A stretch of 41,108 nt of DNA, taken from an uncultured Rhodospirillales bacterium. Its GTDB lineage: Bacteria; Pseudomonadota; Alphaproteobacteria; Acetobacterales; Acetobacteraceae. A model generated the notes under the pieces. It saw only the letters and a list, made by a program, of their open reading frames with translations, was not told the origin of the DNA and searched no databases. Where the stretch lies: positions 1-41,108 of the forward strand of contig CAIPLM010000315.1 of the NCBI GenBank assembly GCA_903865895.1, read 5' to 3'. The first letter of the stretch is position 1, and every line of letters starts with the position of its first letter. The translations under genes were made by a program, and so were the position numbers. Of this stretch, positions 1 through 8,339 are shown piece after piece.

Positions 1-2
1 CC

Positions 3-758
3 GGCGCCCCCGCCGCCGACACCCCGGCCGCCAGCCGGCTCGACCGCACGCTGGCGCTGCTGCGCGGCACGCCGGGCATCGCCGCGGCGCGGGCGCTGAG
101 CGAGACGGAGCTGACCGACCTGCTGCGCCCCTGGCTCGGCAGCGGCGCCGGCAAGCTCGCACTGCCGCTCCCGGCGGTGGTCGAGGTGCATCTGAGCGGC
201 GCGGGGCCCGATCTCGCTGGCCTCGGCCAGCGTCTGGAGGCCGCCGCCCCGGGCGCGGCGGCGGAGGGCCACGGGCTGTGGGTGCGCCGGCTGTCGGCGC
301 TCGCGCGCAGCCTCGAGGTGTGTGCCTGGATGGCGCTTGCGCTGGTCGCAGCCATCGCCGCCAGCATTGTCGCCGTGGCGGCGCGTGCCGGGCTCGCGGT
401 AAGGCGCGAGGCGATCGAGATCGTCCACGGACTCGGCGCCACCGATGGTTACATCGCCACCCGTTTCGCTGGCCGCGCTACGCGCCAGGCCGCGACGGGG
501 GCCGCCATTGGCACGCTCGCCGCGCTGCCGGTGCTGCTGGTGCTGGCCGATCTCACTGCGCCGTTCACCCCCGGCGCCGGTGCGCCGCTGCTATTGGGGG
601 AGGCCACCGCCGGCGCCACCGAGCCGCTGCTCGCCTGGCTGATTAATCTCCCGCGCGCCTTGTGGCTCGGGTTGGTCGCGCTCCCGGTGGCCGGCAGCCT
701 GATCGGCTACATCACCACCCATCTCACCGTGCGCCGCTGGCTGCGGCAATTGCCGTGA
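3..758 (+). CDS. ftsX: Cell division protein FtsX (ABC permease-like), 5' partial
   Basis: The reading frame is open from the first bases of the window to the TGA at 756-758, so the N-terminus lies upstream. About 251 residues are visible. The first third is a soluble periplasmic-type segment (TLALLRGTPGIAAARALSE) typical of FtsX. Three hydrophobic stretches follow, roughly at 330-400, 500-560 and 660-720, matching the C-terminal FtsX permease half. FtsX with the ATPase FtsE forms the inner-membrane complex that activates septal peptidoglycan hydrolases; ftsE is expected just upstream of the window. The next gene starts inside its stop codon. Identification rests on the family-like N-terminal motif, membrane layout and gene neighbourhood. 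Confidence 0.85.
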   Translation, partial: GAPAADTPAASRLDRTLALLRGTPGIAAARALSETELTDLLRPWLGSGAGKLALPLPAVVEVHLSGAGPDLAGLGQRLEAAAPGAAAEGHGLWVRRLSALARSLEVCAWMALALVAAIAASIVAVAARAGLAVRREAIEIVHGLGATDGYIATRFAGRATRQAATGAAIGTLAALPVLLVLADLTAPFTPGAGAPLLLGEATAGATEPLLAWLINLPRALWLGLVALPVAGSLIGYITTHLTVRRWLRQLP

Positions 759-1390
759 GGCGGGCACTGCGCCGCGCCGCACTCGGCATTGCCGCCATCG
801 CCGTGCTGTGGGCCGGCGGCTTCGCCTGGTTTCTGCGCGAGACGGCGCGCGAGGCGGAACTGCCCGCTCGCGCCGACGGCATCGTCGCACTGACCGGCGG
901 TGCGGAGCGGGTGGAGGCGGCGCTGCATTTGCTCGCCGAAGGCCGTGCCCAGCGGCTGCTGATCTCGGGCGTGGGCGGCGCGGCGGAATTCGGGGCGCTG
1001 GCGCAGCGCGCCCATGTGCCGGCGGCACTCGCGCCCCGCGTCACCCTCGGCCGCGCCGCCACCTCCACCCGCGGCAATGCCGCCGAGGCGGCGGAATGGG
1101 CGCAGGCGCATCGGGTGACCAGCCTCATCGTCGTCACCGCCGCCTATCACATGCCGCGGGCGATCGCCGAGTTCTCGCGCGCCATGCCGGCCATCACGCT
1201 GCATCCGGCCCCCGTGCGGCCGGGCGTGACGCGCGACGGCGGCCTGCCCGGGCTCCGCCTGCTGGCCGGCGAGTACAGCAAGTTCCTGGCTGCCGAGGCC
1301 GGCCTCTCCGCCTTCGTCTCGCGCGCCGATGAGCGGGCGGTGGCGCGCACCCAACTCACCCCACCCAATCCGGAGCGCGGCGGCGGATGA
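755..1390 (+). CDS. YdcF/ElyC-family (DUF218) membrane-anchored protein
   Basis: A 211-residue protein. The start chosen is the GTG at 755, which overlaps the ftsX stop (GTGA) and leads straight into a basic stretch and one membrane segment (residues about 6-26). The in-frame ATG at 662 would lie deep inside ftsX and is unlikely. The body carries DUF218 hallmarks: ADGIVALTGG near the start, then TRGNAAEAAEW and VVTAAYHMPRA. This family (SanA, ElyC, YdcF) is envelope-associated and linked to peptidoglycan or envelope integrity, but the biochemical activity is not settled. Its place between ftsX and an acyltransferase fits an envelope role. Confidence 0.85.
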   Translation: MRRALRRAALGIAAIAVLWAGGFAWFLRETAREAELPARADGIVALTGGAERVEAALHLLAEGRAQRLLISGVGGAAEFGALAQRAHVPAALAPRVTLGRAATSTRGNAAEAAEWAQAHRVTSLIVVTAAYHMPRAIAEFSRAMPAITLHPAPVRPGVTRDGGLPGLRLLAGEYSKFLAAEAGLSAFVSRADERAVARTQLTPPNPERGGG

Positions 1391-2127
1391 TCTTTTTGCG
1401 ATCTTGCCTGTTCAATCTCTATTTCTACCTGCTCACCGCCATCTTCGTGATCGTGGCGATCATTCCGCGCCTGCTCACCCGGCTGCTGCCGCGGGGCTGG
1501 GCGCACGCCTATGCCCGCCTGTGGGCGCGGCTGCTGATCCATGTCGGCCTGCGCTACATCGCCGGCACGCGCTACGAGATCCGCGGCGCCGAGCATCTGC
1601 CGGCCTCCGGCCCGGCGCTGCTGGTGGGCAACCACCAATCGGCGTTCGACACCTTCGTGTGGTTCCTCATCGTGCCGCGCGCTACCTATGTGCTGAAGCG
1701 TGAGCTACTGCGGATCCCGTTGTTCGGCGGCATGCTGGGTGCGCTCGGCCTGATCCCGATCGACCGCAGCGCCGGTGCCGCGGCGATCCGCTCGCTTCTC
1801 AAGGAGACTGACCGCGCGGTGGCCGAGGAGCGGCAGATCATCATTTTCCCCGAGGGCACCCGCGTTGCCCCCGGGGTGGAGGCGCCGTTGCAGCCGGGCT
1901 ATGCCGCGATGGCCGGGCGTAGCAAGCTGCCGATCATCCCGATCACCACCGATTCCGGCCTCTACTGGGGCCGCCGTGCCTTTCGCAAAATGCCGGGTGT
2001 CATCCACATCGACGTGCATTCGCCTTTGCCGGCGACGCTCGGGCGGGGGGAGTCGACGGTGCAGCTCGAAGCGCTGTTCGCCGCAGCGCGGGCGGATATC
2101 CAGCGTCGCGCGGCCGTGCGCGGCTGA
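1387..2127 (+). CDS. plsC: 1-acyl-sn-glycerol-3-phosphate acyltransferase (PlsC-type)
   Basis: A 246-residue protein. It has the two signature blocks of the PlsC/LPLAT family: the catalytic H-x4-D box (NHQSAFD, His83 and Asp88) and the glycerophosphate-binding FPEGTR box (residues 154-159). An N-terminal hydrophobic segment (residues about 9-35) anchors it to the membrane. It should transfer an acyl chain to lysophosphatidic acid to give phosphatidic acid. The ATG overlaps the stop of the upstream gene (ATGA at 1387-1390), indicating translational coupling. Substrate preference within the superfamily cannot be read from sequence alone. Confidence 0.88.
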   Translation: MIFLRSCLFNLYFYLLTAIFVIVAIIPRLLTRLLPRGWAHAYARLWARLLIHVGLRYIAGTRYEIRGAEHLPASGPALLVGNHQSAFDTFVWFLIVPRATYVLKRELLRIPLFGGMLGALGLIPIDRSAGAAAIRSLLKETDRAVAEERQIIIFPEGTRVAPGVEAPLQPGYAAMAGRSKLPIIPITTDSGLYWGRRAFRKMPGVIHIDVHSPLPATLGRGESTVQLEALFAAARADIQRRAAVRG

Positions 2128-2130
2128 TCC

Positions 2131-3138
2131 ATGGGCCGTCTGCGCCGCTGGCACCTCGCCGCCACCGTGCTGCTTCTGGTCGGCCTGCATGGCGCCGCCT
2201 GGCTCGCCGCCGCCTGGCATCTGCGCGCCGCGCTCGATGCGCTGGGCCAACCGCAACCCGGGCAGAACTGGCGGATCGAGCGTGGCGCTGTGCGCGCAGC
2301 CGGCTGGCCGCTCGCTGCGGCGCTCGAGATCGAGGCGCTTCGCCTGACCAGCGCCGATGGCCGCACCGTCTTCCGCATCCCGAATACGCGGACGGAAATA
2401 GCGCTGAGCCACCCCACCCTCACCCGCATCGCTCTCAGCGGGACCATCACGGTCGAGGTGGACGGGGTGATGGCGGCGGAGTTCACCGCAAGCCGCGCCG
2501 AGGCCAGCGTGGCGCTGATTGCGCCGCATGAGGCGATGCTGGCGGTGCGCGACATGCAGGCGCGCACCGCCGCCGGTCCCTCGGCGCTGGCGCGGTTCGA
2601 TATTCGGGCGGTGGCCAACCCGGCGGCGCGGGCCAGCGAGATCGCGCTGTCGCTCGACGCCAGCGCCGAGGGAATCGATTTCGCCGGCCTCGCCCCGGTG
2701 CTCCGCGGACCGCTCGGGGGGCGCATCGCGACCGCCACGCTGAGCGCTACGCTCTCCGGCCCGATCGACCTTCGGCTGCCCAGCCCAGCCCAGGCCGCCC
2801 GCGCCTGGCGCAATGGCGGCGGGGTGCTGACCATCAGTGAGCTAGACCTGCAATGGAGCCGGCTCGACATCAACCTCCAGGCCTCGCTCGGGCTCGACGC
2901 CGCCTTGCAGCCCGAAGGCAGCGGCTCGGTGGGGGCCGGTGGGATCGCCGAGACGCTGGATCGAGCGGTGGGCGAGGGCCTCATCCCCGCCTCCTCCGCC
3001 CGCGCGGTGAAGGCGGTGATCGGGCTGATGCCGAAGACGCCGGACGGCAAGATCTCAATCCCGCTGACCGTGAAAAACCAGATGCTCTCCGCCGCCCGCT
3101 TCCCGCTCCTCCGTCTGCCCGATCTGCAATGGCCGTGA
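2131..3138 (+). CDS. DUF2125-like protein
   Basis: A 335-residue protein starting 3 nt after the plsC stop. It has an N-terminal membrane/signal segment (residues about 8-28), then a long region of alternating polar and hydrophobic strands, as expected for an exported beta-rich protein. The early part (RAAGWPLAAALEIEALRL) and the overall length match my memory of DUF2125 proteins, which occur in this chromosomal setting in alphaproteobacteria. No catalytic motif is visible. The function is unknown; the neighbours suggest an envelope or lipid role. Assignment to the family is moderately sure. Confidence 0.65.
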   Translation: MGRLRRWHLAATVLLLVGLHGAAWLAAAWHLRAALDALGQPQPGQNWRIERGAVRAAGWPLAAALEIEALRLTSADGRTVFRIPNTRTEIALSHPTLTRIALSGTITVEVDGVMAAEFTASRAEASVALIAPHEAMLAVRDMQARTAAGPSALARFDIRAVANPAARASEIALSLDASAEGIDFAGLAPVLRGPLGGRIATATLSATLSGPIDLRLPSPAQAARAWRNGGGVLTISELDLQWSRLDINLQASLGLDAALQPEGSGSVGAGGIAETLDRAVGEGLIPASSARAVKAVIGLMPKTPDGKISIPLTVKNQMLSAARFPLLRLPDLQWP

Positions 3139-3145
3139 GCCCGGC

Positions 3146-4549
3146 ATGATGCTGCTGGTGCAGGCACTGCCGCTGCTGGCGCTGGTTGCGCTGCTCGGCA
3201 CCGGCCGGGCGAGCGCGATCGGCGCTTGCCTGGTCGCTCTGGCACTCGCCCTGCCGGCAGCGCTGATGGCGATTCCGCAGGGGGCGGCGGGGCCGGCATG
3301 GCTTCTGGACTATGCTACGCGCAGCCTCGCCGAGGGGCTGTGGCTGGCGCTGCCGCCGGCGGGGATCGTGCTGGGCGGGCTGTTGTTCCAGTCCACCAGC
3401 GGCGGCACGGCGCGTACCGGTGGGGTGGAAAAGCCGGTCGACACGTTGTTCACCGGCGCCTTTCTGCTGGGCGGCTTCACCGAGACGGTGACCGGGTTCG
3501 GCATCGGCTCGGTTTTCGCGCTGGCGGCGTTTCGCCGGGTTGGGGTGACCGGCACGGTAGCGGCGGCGCTCGCGTTGTTTTCGCAGATGCTGATCCCCTG
3601 GGGCGGGCTGGGGCCGGGGAGTTCGGTCGGTGCCGCGCTGGCCGGGGTGCCGCCGCAGGCGCTGGCGAGCCGCAACGCGCTGATGCTGGCCGCCGAGTTG
3701 CCGCTGCTGTTGCCGCTGTTCTGGGCGCTGTGCCGCAAGGCCGGCCATCCCGTGCCGGGACCGGTGAAGCTCGCGCAGCTTTGCTGGCTGCTCGCCGAGG
3801 GCGCCATCTTGATCGCGGCGCATCGGCTGGTGGCCTGGGAGGTGTGCGGCCTGCTTGCCACCGGCATCGTGCTGGTGGTGCGGCTGTTGCTGGCGGACCC
3901 ACCGCGCGGGCGCGCCGGCTGGCGGGCGGCGATCGTGCAGGCGGCGCCCTATGCGCTGCTGGCGGGGGTGCTGCTGGGCAGCCGGCTGTGGAGCGAGGTG
4001 CCGCGGCTCACCCCCTTCGCCGGATTGCCGCCGCTGCCGCTCAACCACGCGATGGTCGGGCTGTGGCTGGTGGCGCTCGGGCTCGCGGCCTGGCGCGGCG
4101 ATGTGCTGGCGGCGATCGGCGGCGCGTTGCGGCGGGGTTGGCGGCCGGCGGCGGCGCTGACGCTGTTCGTGCTGCTCGCCCGTTTCCTGGTGCATGCCGG
4201 AGTGCCGCAGGCGCTGGCGATGGCGCTCGCCGGCACGTTCGGCGCCGCCGCCCCCTTCGCCTCGCCGCTGCTGGCCGGGGCCGCCGGTTTCTTCGCCGGC
4301 AGCAATGTCGGCTCCAACAGCGCGATGATGCCGTTGCAGGCCGAACTCGGCCGCGTCGCCGGGCTGGGCCCGCTGGTGCTCCCGGCGGTGCAGAACGGCA
4401 CGCTGTTCCTGCTGCTCTCACCCCAGGTCTGCGCCATCGCCAGCGGCCTGGCCGGCGAGGGCGCCACGCCGCGGGGGATATGGCGGCTGTCCTGGCCGAT
4501 CTTCCCCATCGCCATCGCCGTCGGGCTCGCCTTCGTCGCGGCAGGGTAG
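3146..4549 (+). CDS. L-lactate permease-like integral membrane transporter
   Basis: A 467-residue protein that is almost entirely hydrophobic, with about 12 membrane segments. Two blocks resemble the LctP/LldP family: ETVTGFGIGSVFALAAF (compare the E-x-x-x-GFG block of lactate permeases) and AGSNVGSNSAMMPLQAELG near the C-terminus (compare the GSNT/N...LQ block). It is shorter than typical LctP (about 550 residues) and diverged, so the substrate may be another small carboxylate. It follows the DUF2125 gene by 7 nt and starts ATGATG, leaving two possible starts (3146 or 3149). Confidence 0.7.
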   Translation: MMLLVQALPLLALVALLGTGRASAIGACLVALALALPAALMAIPQGAAGPAWLLDYATRSLAEGLWLALPPAGIVLGGLLFQSTSGGTARTGGVEKPVDTLFTGAFLLGGFTETVTGFGIGSVFALAAFRRVGVTGTVAAALALFSQMLIPWGGLGPGSSVGAALAGVPPQALASRNALMLAAELPLLLPLFWALCRKAGHPVPGPVKLAQLCWLLAEGAILIAAHRLVAWEVCGLLATGIVLVVRLLLADPPRGRAGWRAAIVQAAPYALLAGVLLGSRLWSEVPRLTPFAGLPPLPLNHAMVGLWLVALGLAAWRGDVLAAIGGALRRGWRPAAALTLFVLLARFLVHAGVPQALAMALAGTFGAAAPFASPLLAGAAGFFAGSNVGSNSAMMPLQAELGRVAGLGPLVLPAVQNGTLFLLLSPQVCAIASGLAGEGATPRGIWRLSWPIFPIAIAVGLAFVAAG

Positions 4550-4632
4550 GCGCCGGGCGGGCTTGCGTCCGACCACACCTGTGCCATATGCCCATGGTGC
4601 GCCGCAGCATGGCGCGGTCGGGAGATGCAGGA

Positions 4633-5259
4633 ATGCCGTTGAGTTCGCCGGTGGCGCGTGAAAAATTGCACACGCGCAGGATCGTCATCGAGGGCTATGA
4701 GCGCGAGGACGGCAATTTCGACGTCGAGGCCCACCTCACCGACACCAAGCCCTTCGAGATCGACAACGAGGATGAAGGCACGCTGCCGCCCGGCAAGCCG
4801 CTGCACGAGATGTGGGTGCGCCTCACGTTTGACCCGCGGATGACCATCCTGGCCGCCGAGGCCTGCACCGATCACGGCCCCTACGCCGCGTGCTCCGGTG
4901 GCGCCGCCGCCTATGAGCGGCTGGTGGGGCAGCGCATCAAGGCCGGCTTCCTGCGTGAGGCCAATTCACGCCTCGCCGGGGCGCATGGCTGCACCCATCA
5001 CCGCGAAATGCTGCAGGAGATCGCCACCACCGCCCTGCAATCCATGTGGCCGGCGCGGGAGCGGCGGATCAAGGCGGCCCGCGCCGTGGCAACACCGGAG
5101 GCCGCGGCGATCATGGACGCCAAGGCCCGGGAGGCGGAGGCGCGTGAAGCGTCGGGCATGATCGACAGCTGCATCGCCTACGCCGCCGATGGCGCGGTGG
5201 TGCGCAAGCGCTGGCCCGGCCTCTACACCGGCGCGGCGGAACCGGCCCGCGCCGAATAG
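4633..5259 (+). CDS. DUF2889 domain protein
   Basis: A 208-residue soluble protein. The ATG at 4633 is preferred over earlier in-frame starts because GGAGA lies 7 nt upstream (4621-4625). The segment IEGYEREDGNFDVEAHLTD is the core signature of the DUF2889 family, which is common in proteobacteria and uncharacterised. A conserved Cys/His-containing middle (LAGAHGCTHHREM) could bind metal; this is inference. There are no membrane segments. Its last 37 nt overlap, tail to tail, the end of a regulator gene on the opposite strand. Confidence 0.8.
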   Translation: MPLSSPVAREKLHTRRIVIEGYEREDGNFDVEAHLTDTKPFEIDNEDEGTLPPGKPLHEMWVRLTFDPRMTILAAEACTDHGPYAACSGGAAAYERLVGQRIKAGFLREANSRLAGAHGCTHHREMLQEIATTALQSMWPARERRIKAARAVATPEAAAIMDAKAREAEAREASGMIDSCIAYAADGAVVRKRWPGLYTGAAEPARAE

Positions 5260-5540
5260 ACCCGCCCGCCGGAGGGCTCGGCCAGGCTGCCATGCCCGGC
5301 GGCGCGATGCCCGGCCTCGCTGGCGGCGCGACGGAAATAAGCCAGCAGATGCACCCGCACCGCACTGGTCCGCCCCCCGGGATGCCCGAGGCTCTCGATC
5401 TGCCGGATCACCTCGGCCAGCGTGAGGCTCTCGCGCACGCAGATCTCCTCCAGCGCGTCCCACAACTCGGGTTCCAGCCGCATGCTGGTGCGGCCACGCT
5501 GGGCGTTGACGTTCCGGTTGATCAATCTGCTCGCGCGCAC
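5223..5540 (-). CDS. Ribbon-helix-helix (RHH_4-type) DNA-binding protein
   Basis: A small protein (105 residues from this start). The block RTSMRLEPELWDALEEIC followed by ESLTLAEVIRQIE and SAVRVHLLAYFRRA is the standard pattern of the alphaproteobacterial RHH_4 family: a beta-strand that reads DNA, then two helices. An ATG at 5546 gives two more residues, but the strong GGAGG touches that ATG directly and sits 6 nt from the GTG at 5540, so I prefer the GTG. The last 30 residues are low-complexity and Ala/Gly-rich. It is transcribed divergently from the MFS gene and converges on the DUF2889 gene. The target is unknown. Confidence 0.78.
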   Translation of the reverse strand: MRASRLINRNVNAQRGRTSMRLEPELWDALEEICVRESLTLAEVIRQIESLGHPGGRTSAVRVHLLAYFRRAASEAGHRAAGHGSLAEPSGGRVYSARAGSAAPV

Positions 5541-5669
5541 CTGCATCCTCCATAGCTTCGGAGCGCCAGACTGCCCGCCAAGGCTTAAGGAAGCTTTGCC
5601 GGCGCACGGACTGACGACAGGGTGCGATCATGCTAGGGGTGCCTCCTCAATCGGGGGAAGACACCAAAC

Positions 5670-6905
5670 GTGACCAGCACCGGCGACTCTGCCCTCATCG
5701 ACTCCCGCCACGCCTGGGCCCGCCTGATCGTCGCGCTGGCCGTCTGCACCATCGGCGGCATCGGCATGTGGTCCGTGGTCGTGGCCCTCCCGGCCGTGCA
5801 GGCGGAATTCGGCGTCGATCGCGGCATCGCCTCCCTGCCCTACACCCTGTTGATGACCGGCTATGCCGCCGGCGGCGTGCTGATGGGCCGCCTCGCCGAC
5901 CGCAAGGGCGTGGCGATCACCATCGCCGGCGGTGCGATCTTCCTGGCCGCCGGCTATATCCTCTCCGGCCTCAGCACCAGCATCTGGCAGTTCATGCTCG
6001 CCCATGGCGTGCTGATCGCCTTCCTCGGCTCCTCCTCCACCTTCGGCCCGCTGATGGCCGACATCTCCTTCTGGTTCAACAAGCGCCGCGGCGTCGCCGT
6101 CGCCGTCACCGCCTCGGGCAACTACCTCGCCGGCACCGTCTGGCCGCCGGTGGTGCAGCATTTCATCGCCACCGTCGGCTGGCGCACCACCCATATCGCC
6201 ATCGGCCTGTTCTGCGTCACCACCATGCTCCCCCTCGCCTGGTTCCTCCGCCGCCGCCCACCCGCGCACGGCCCTTCCGCCATCCGCGCGCCCGGCACCG
6301 CCCCGGCGCTCGTACTCGGCATGTCCCCCGGCACCGTCCAGGCACTGATGGCGATCGCCGGCTTTGCCTGCTGCGTCGCCATGGCCACCCCTCAGGTCCA
6401 CATCGTCGCCTATTGCGGAGACCTCGGCTACGGCGCCCAGGCCGGCGCCGTAATGCTCTCCCTCATGCTCGGCTTCGGCATCGTCAGCCGCCTCGCCTCC
6501 GGCTTCATCGCCGACCGCATCGGCGGCATGCGCACCCTCCTGCTGAGCTCCCTGCTCCAGGCCCTCGCACTCGCCCTCTACGCGATGTTCGACGGGCTGA
6601 TCCAGCTCTACGTCATCTCCGCCATGTTCGGCCTGTTTCAGGGCGGGCTGATCCCCTCCTACGCCATCGTGGTGCGCGAAATCTTCCCCCCGCGCGAGGC
6701 CGCCATGCGCGTCGGCACCGTGCTGATGGCCACCATGATGGGCATGTCGATCGGCGGCTGGATGGCCGGCGCCCTGTTCGACCTCACCGGCAATTACGGC
6801 TCGGCCTTCCTCACCGGCCTCGCCTGGAACGTGCTGAACTTCGCCATCTGCGCCGTGCTCTACACCCGCCATCGCCGCGCTCGCCTGGCAGGAGCCCCCG
6901 CATGA
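5670..6905 (+). CDS. Major facilitator superfamily transporter
   Basis: A 411-residue protein with about 12 hydrophobic segments in two halves. The start is GTG 5670, preceded by GGGGGAAG at 5653-5660. The loop GVLMGRLADRKGVAIT between segments 2 and 3 is the MFS motif A region, and a related loop (SGFIADRIGGMRTL) occurs in the second half. The pattern is like monocarboxylate/OFA-type carriers. It is coupled by a 4-base overlap to an AroM-family gene, so the pair probably handles one metabolite. The substrate cannot be stated. Confidence 0.85.
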   Translation: MTSTGDSALIDSRHAWARLIVALAVCTIGGIGMWSVVVALPAVQAEFGVDRGIASLPYTLLMTGYAAGGVLMGRLADRKGVAITIAGGAIFLAAGYILSGLSTSIWQFMLAHGVLIAFLGSSSTFGPLMADISFWFNKRRGVAVAVTASGNYLAGTVWPPVVQHFIATVGWRTTHIAIGLFCVTTMLPLAWFLRRRPPAHGPSAIRAPGTAPALVLGMSPGTVQALMAIAGFACCVAMATPQVHIVAYCGDLGYGAQAGAVMLSLMLGFGIVSRLASGFIADRIGGMRTLLLSSLLQALALALYAMFDGLIQLYVISAMFGLFQGGLIPSYAIVVREIFPPREAAMRVGTVLMATMMGMSIGGWMAGALFDLTGNYGSAFLTGLAWNVLNFAICAVLYTRHRRARLAGAPA

Positions 6906-7585
6906 CCCACCCCCACCAAAAACGCCTCGGCATGCTCGTCATCGGCCAATCCCCCCGCGCCGATGTCGAGGCACAAATGCAATCCCTCGTCGGGCCCGAC
7001 GTCGCCATCACCCTGCGCGGCGCGCTTGACGGCATGACCCGCGCCGAAATCGCCGCCATCCCCCCCATCGACGGTGACGACACCCTCTTCACCAAACTCC
7101 CCTCCGGCGAAGGCGTCACCATCTCCAAACACGTTGTCGAAGCCCGCGCCAAAACCCAACTCGCCGCCATGCGCGCCGAAGGCTTCACCGTCACCATGCT
7201 CTGCTGCACCGGCGAATTCCCCGCGCTCGACGGCGAAGGCCTCGTCGTCCTCCCCTCAGCCGTCCTCTCCGGCGTCGTCGCCGGCCTGCTGCCGCGCGGA
7301 AAACTCGGCCTGCTCCTGCCGCTCGCCGAACAAACCGACCAACTCGCCGCCAAATGGCGCCGCCCCGGCCTCGAGGTCGTCGCCGTGCCCCTGCTCCCCA
7401 TCGCCGATGACGCCACGGTCGACCAAGCCGCCCACCGCCTCGCTGCCCTCAGCCCCGACCTCGTGGTCATGGACTGCATCAGCTACACGCAAGCCATGAA
7501 AGACCGCGTCCGCGCCATCTGCCCCGCCCCCGCCATCCTCTCTCTCACCGCCGTCGCGCGCGTGATGCGCGAAATGCTGGACTAG
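6902..7585 (+). CDS. AroM family protein
   Basis: A 227-residue soluble protein. It begins with the family hallmark GMLVIGQSPRADV, and has MLCCTGEFP in the middle and a C-terminal DLVVMDCISYTQAMKD. AroM proteins resemble the Asp/Glu/hydantoin racemase superfamily, whose active sites use two cysteines; the CC of the first block and the Cys of MDC are candidates. The reaction is unknown; the name comes from the E. coli aro regulon. The ATG overlaps the MFS stop (ATGA), so the two proteins are made together. Codon choice is unusually rich in C-ending codons. Confidence 0.85.
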   Translation: MTHPHQKRLGMLVIGQSPRADVEAQMQSLVGPDVAITLRGALDGMTRAEIAAIPPIDGDDTLFTKLPSGEGVTISKHVVEARAKTQLAAMRAEGFTVTMLCCTGEFPALDGEGLVVLPSAVLSGVVAGLLPRGKLGLLLPLAEQTDQLAAKWRRPGLEVVAVPLLPIADDATVDQAAHRLAALSPDLVVMDCISYTQAMKDRVRAICPAPAILSLTAVARVMREMLD

Positions 7586-7596
7586 ATAGAAACTCC

Positions 7597-7620
7597 CCCC
7601 TCCCGCGTTTGCGGGAGGGG
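7597..7620. terminator. GC hairpin after MFS-aroM
   Basis: A perfect 10-bp stem, CCCCTCCCGC / GCGGGAGGGG, with a GTTT loop begins 12 nt after the aroM stop. No U-run follows; the downstream sequence is purine-rich (AAGGGGGAGGG). It may end transcription or be a copy of a dispersed palindromic repeat. Confidence 0.5.
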
Positions 7621-7747
7621 AAGGGGGAGGGTGGTGCCGACGCAGCGAATTCCATCTGTACTGGATTGATGGTCGCCAGCCCGCCGTACCCGATGCAATT
7701 CTAAAAGAACAAAGCGCCGTACAAGCGCCATCCCCCGCGCACAGACC

Positions 7748-8161
7748 TCAATCCGTGCCGGTTATCCCGCCTCCAAACATCAAAATCCGCCCAGGCGGCC
7801 CCCGCCCCAGCACGAACGGCCGCGCGCAGCGCACCGCCAGCGCCACGCTGAGCGCCCACGCATGCCGCTTTGGCAGCAGCCGTCCATTGCGCCACGGCGC
7901 CGGCACCGCGATCCACTCCACATAAGGCTCGGTCTCGAACGAAATCTCCGCCTGCGCCACCAGCACCGGCGCAAGCGTCCCCTCCAGCGCATGCGCCGAC
8001 CAGGCCGCGCGCCCGCCCCGCAGCCAACCTAGCAGCGCGTACAGCCACGCGCCCAGCATTCCGCCAATAAGGGCGGCAATGCCGTGCGGGGCAGGCGCAA
8101 AAACAGGGTCAGCGGTTCGGCGCATCAGCTTTGGGTCACTCCTTTCATCTCGATTGAACAT
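7748..8161 (-). CDS. Hypothetical protein, possibly membrane-associated
   Basis: A 137-residue ORF whose codons show the strong G/C third-position bias of the surrounding genes, which supports real coding. A glycine-rich hydrophobic stretch (IAALIGGMLGAWLYALLGWL) may cross the membrane once. The rest has no motif I recognise. The ATG at 8161 has no ribosome site. The in-frame ATG at 8125 has AAAGGAG about 13 nt upstream and may be the real start. The gene is alone between the aroM hairpin and an accessory segment. Confidence 0.55.
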   Translation of the reverse strand: MFNRDERSDPKLMRRTADPVFAPAPHGIAALIGGMLGAWLYALLGWLRGGRAAWSAHALEGTLAPVLVAQAEISFETEPYVEWIAVPAPWRNGRLLPKRHAWALSVALAVRCARPFVLGRGPPGRILMFGGGITGTD

Positions 8162-8229
8162 ATAGTGAACTAAAAGCCGACGATCAAGCGAAATATCCCA
8201 TGTATGAGCTTTTTATCTCCATCTTCCCC

Positions 8230-8261
8230 GTCACTGCGAGGCGAAGCCGAAGCAGTCCAGG
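8230..8261. repeat. Fragment resembling a dispersed intergenic repeat
   Basis: The stretch beginning GTCACTGCGAGGCGAAGC and ending AGCAGTCCAGG strongly resembles the widespread proteobacterial intergenic element of the form GTCATTGCGAG...GAAGCAATCCAGG. Only one end is seen here, and no second copy is in the window. The call is from memory of the element. The rest of 8162-8339 shows nothing else recognisable. Confidence 0.4.
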
Positions 8262-8339
8262 GCAACCGCGCGAAAACCAGTGGCGGGCCTCGGAACGCTT
8301 CGCCGCCCCGGCCAATGGGTTAGCAGCCGTGCTGCCACC

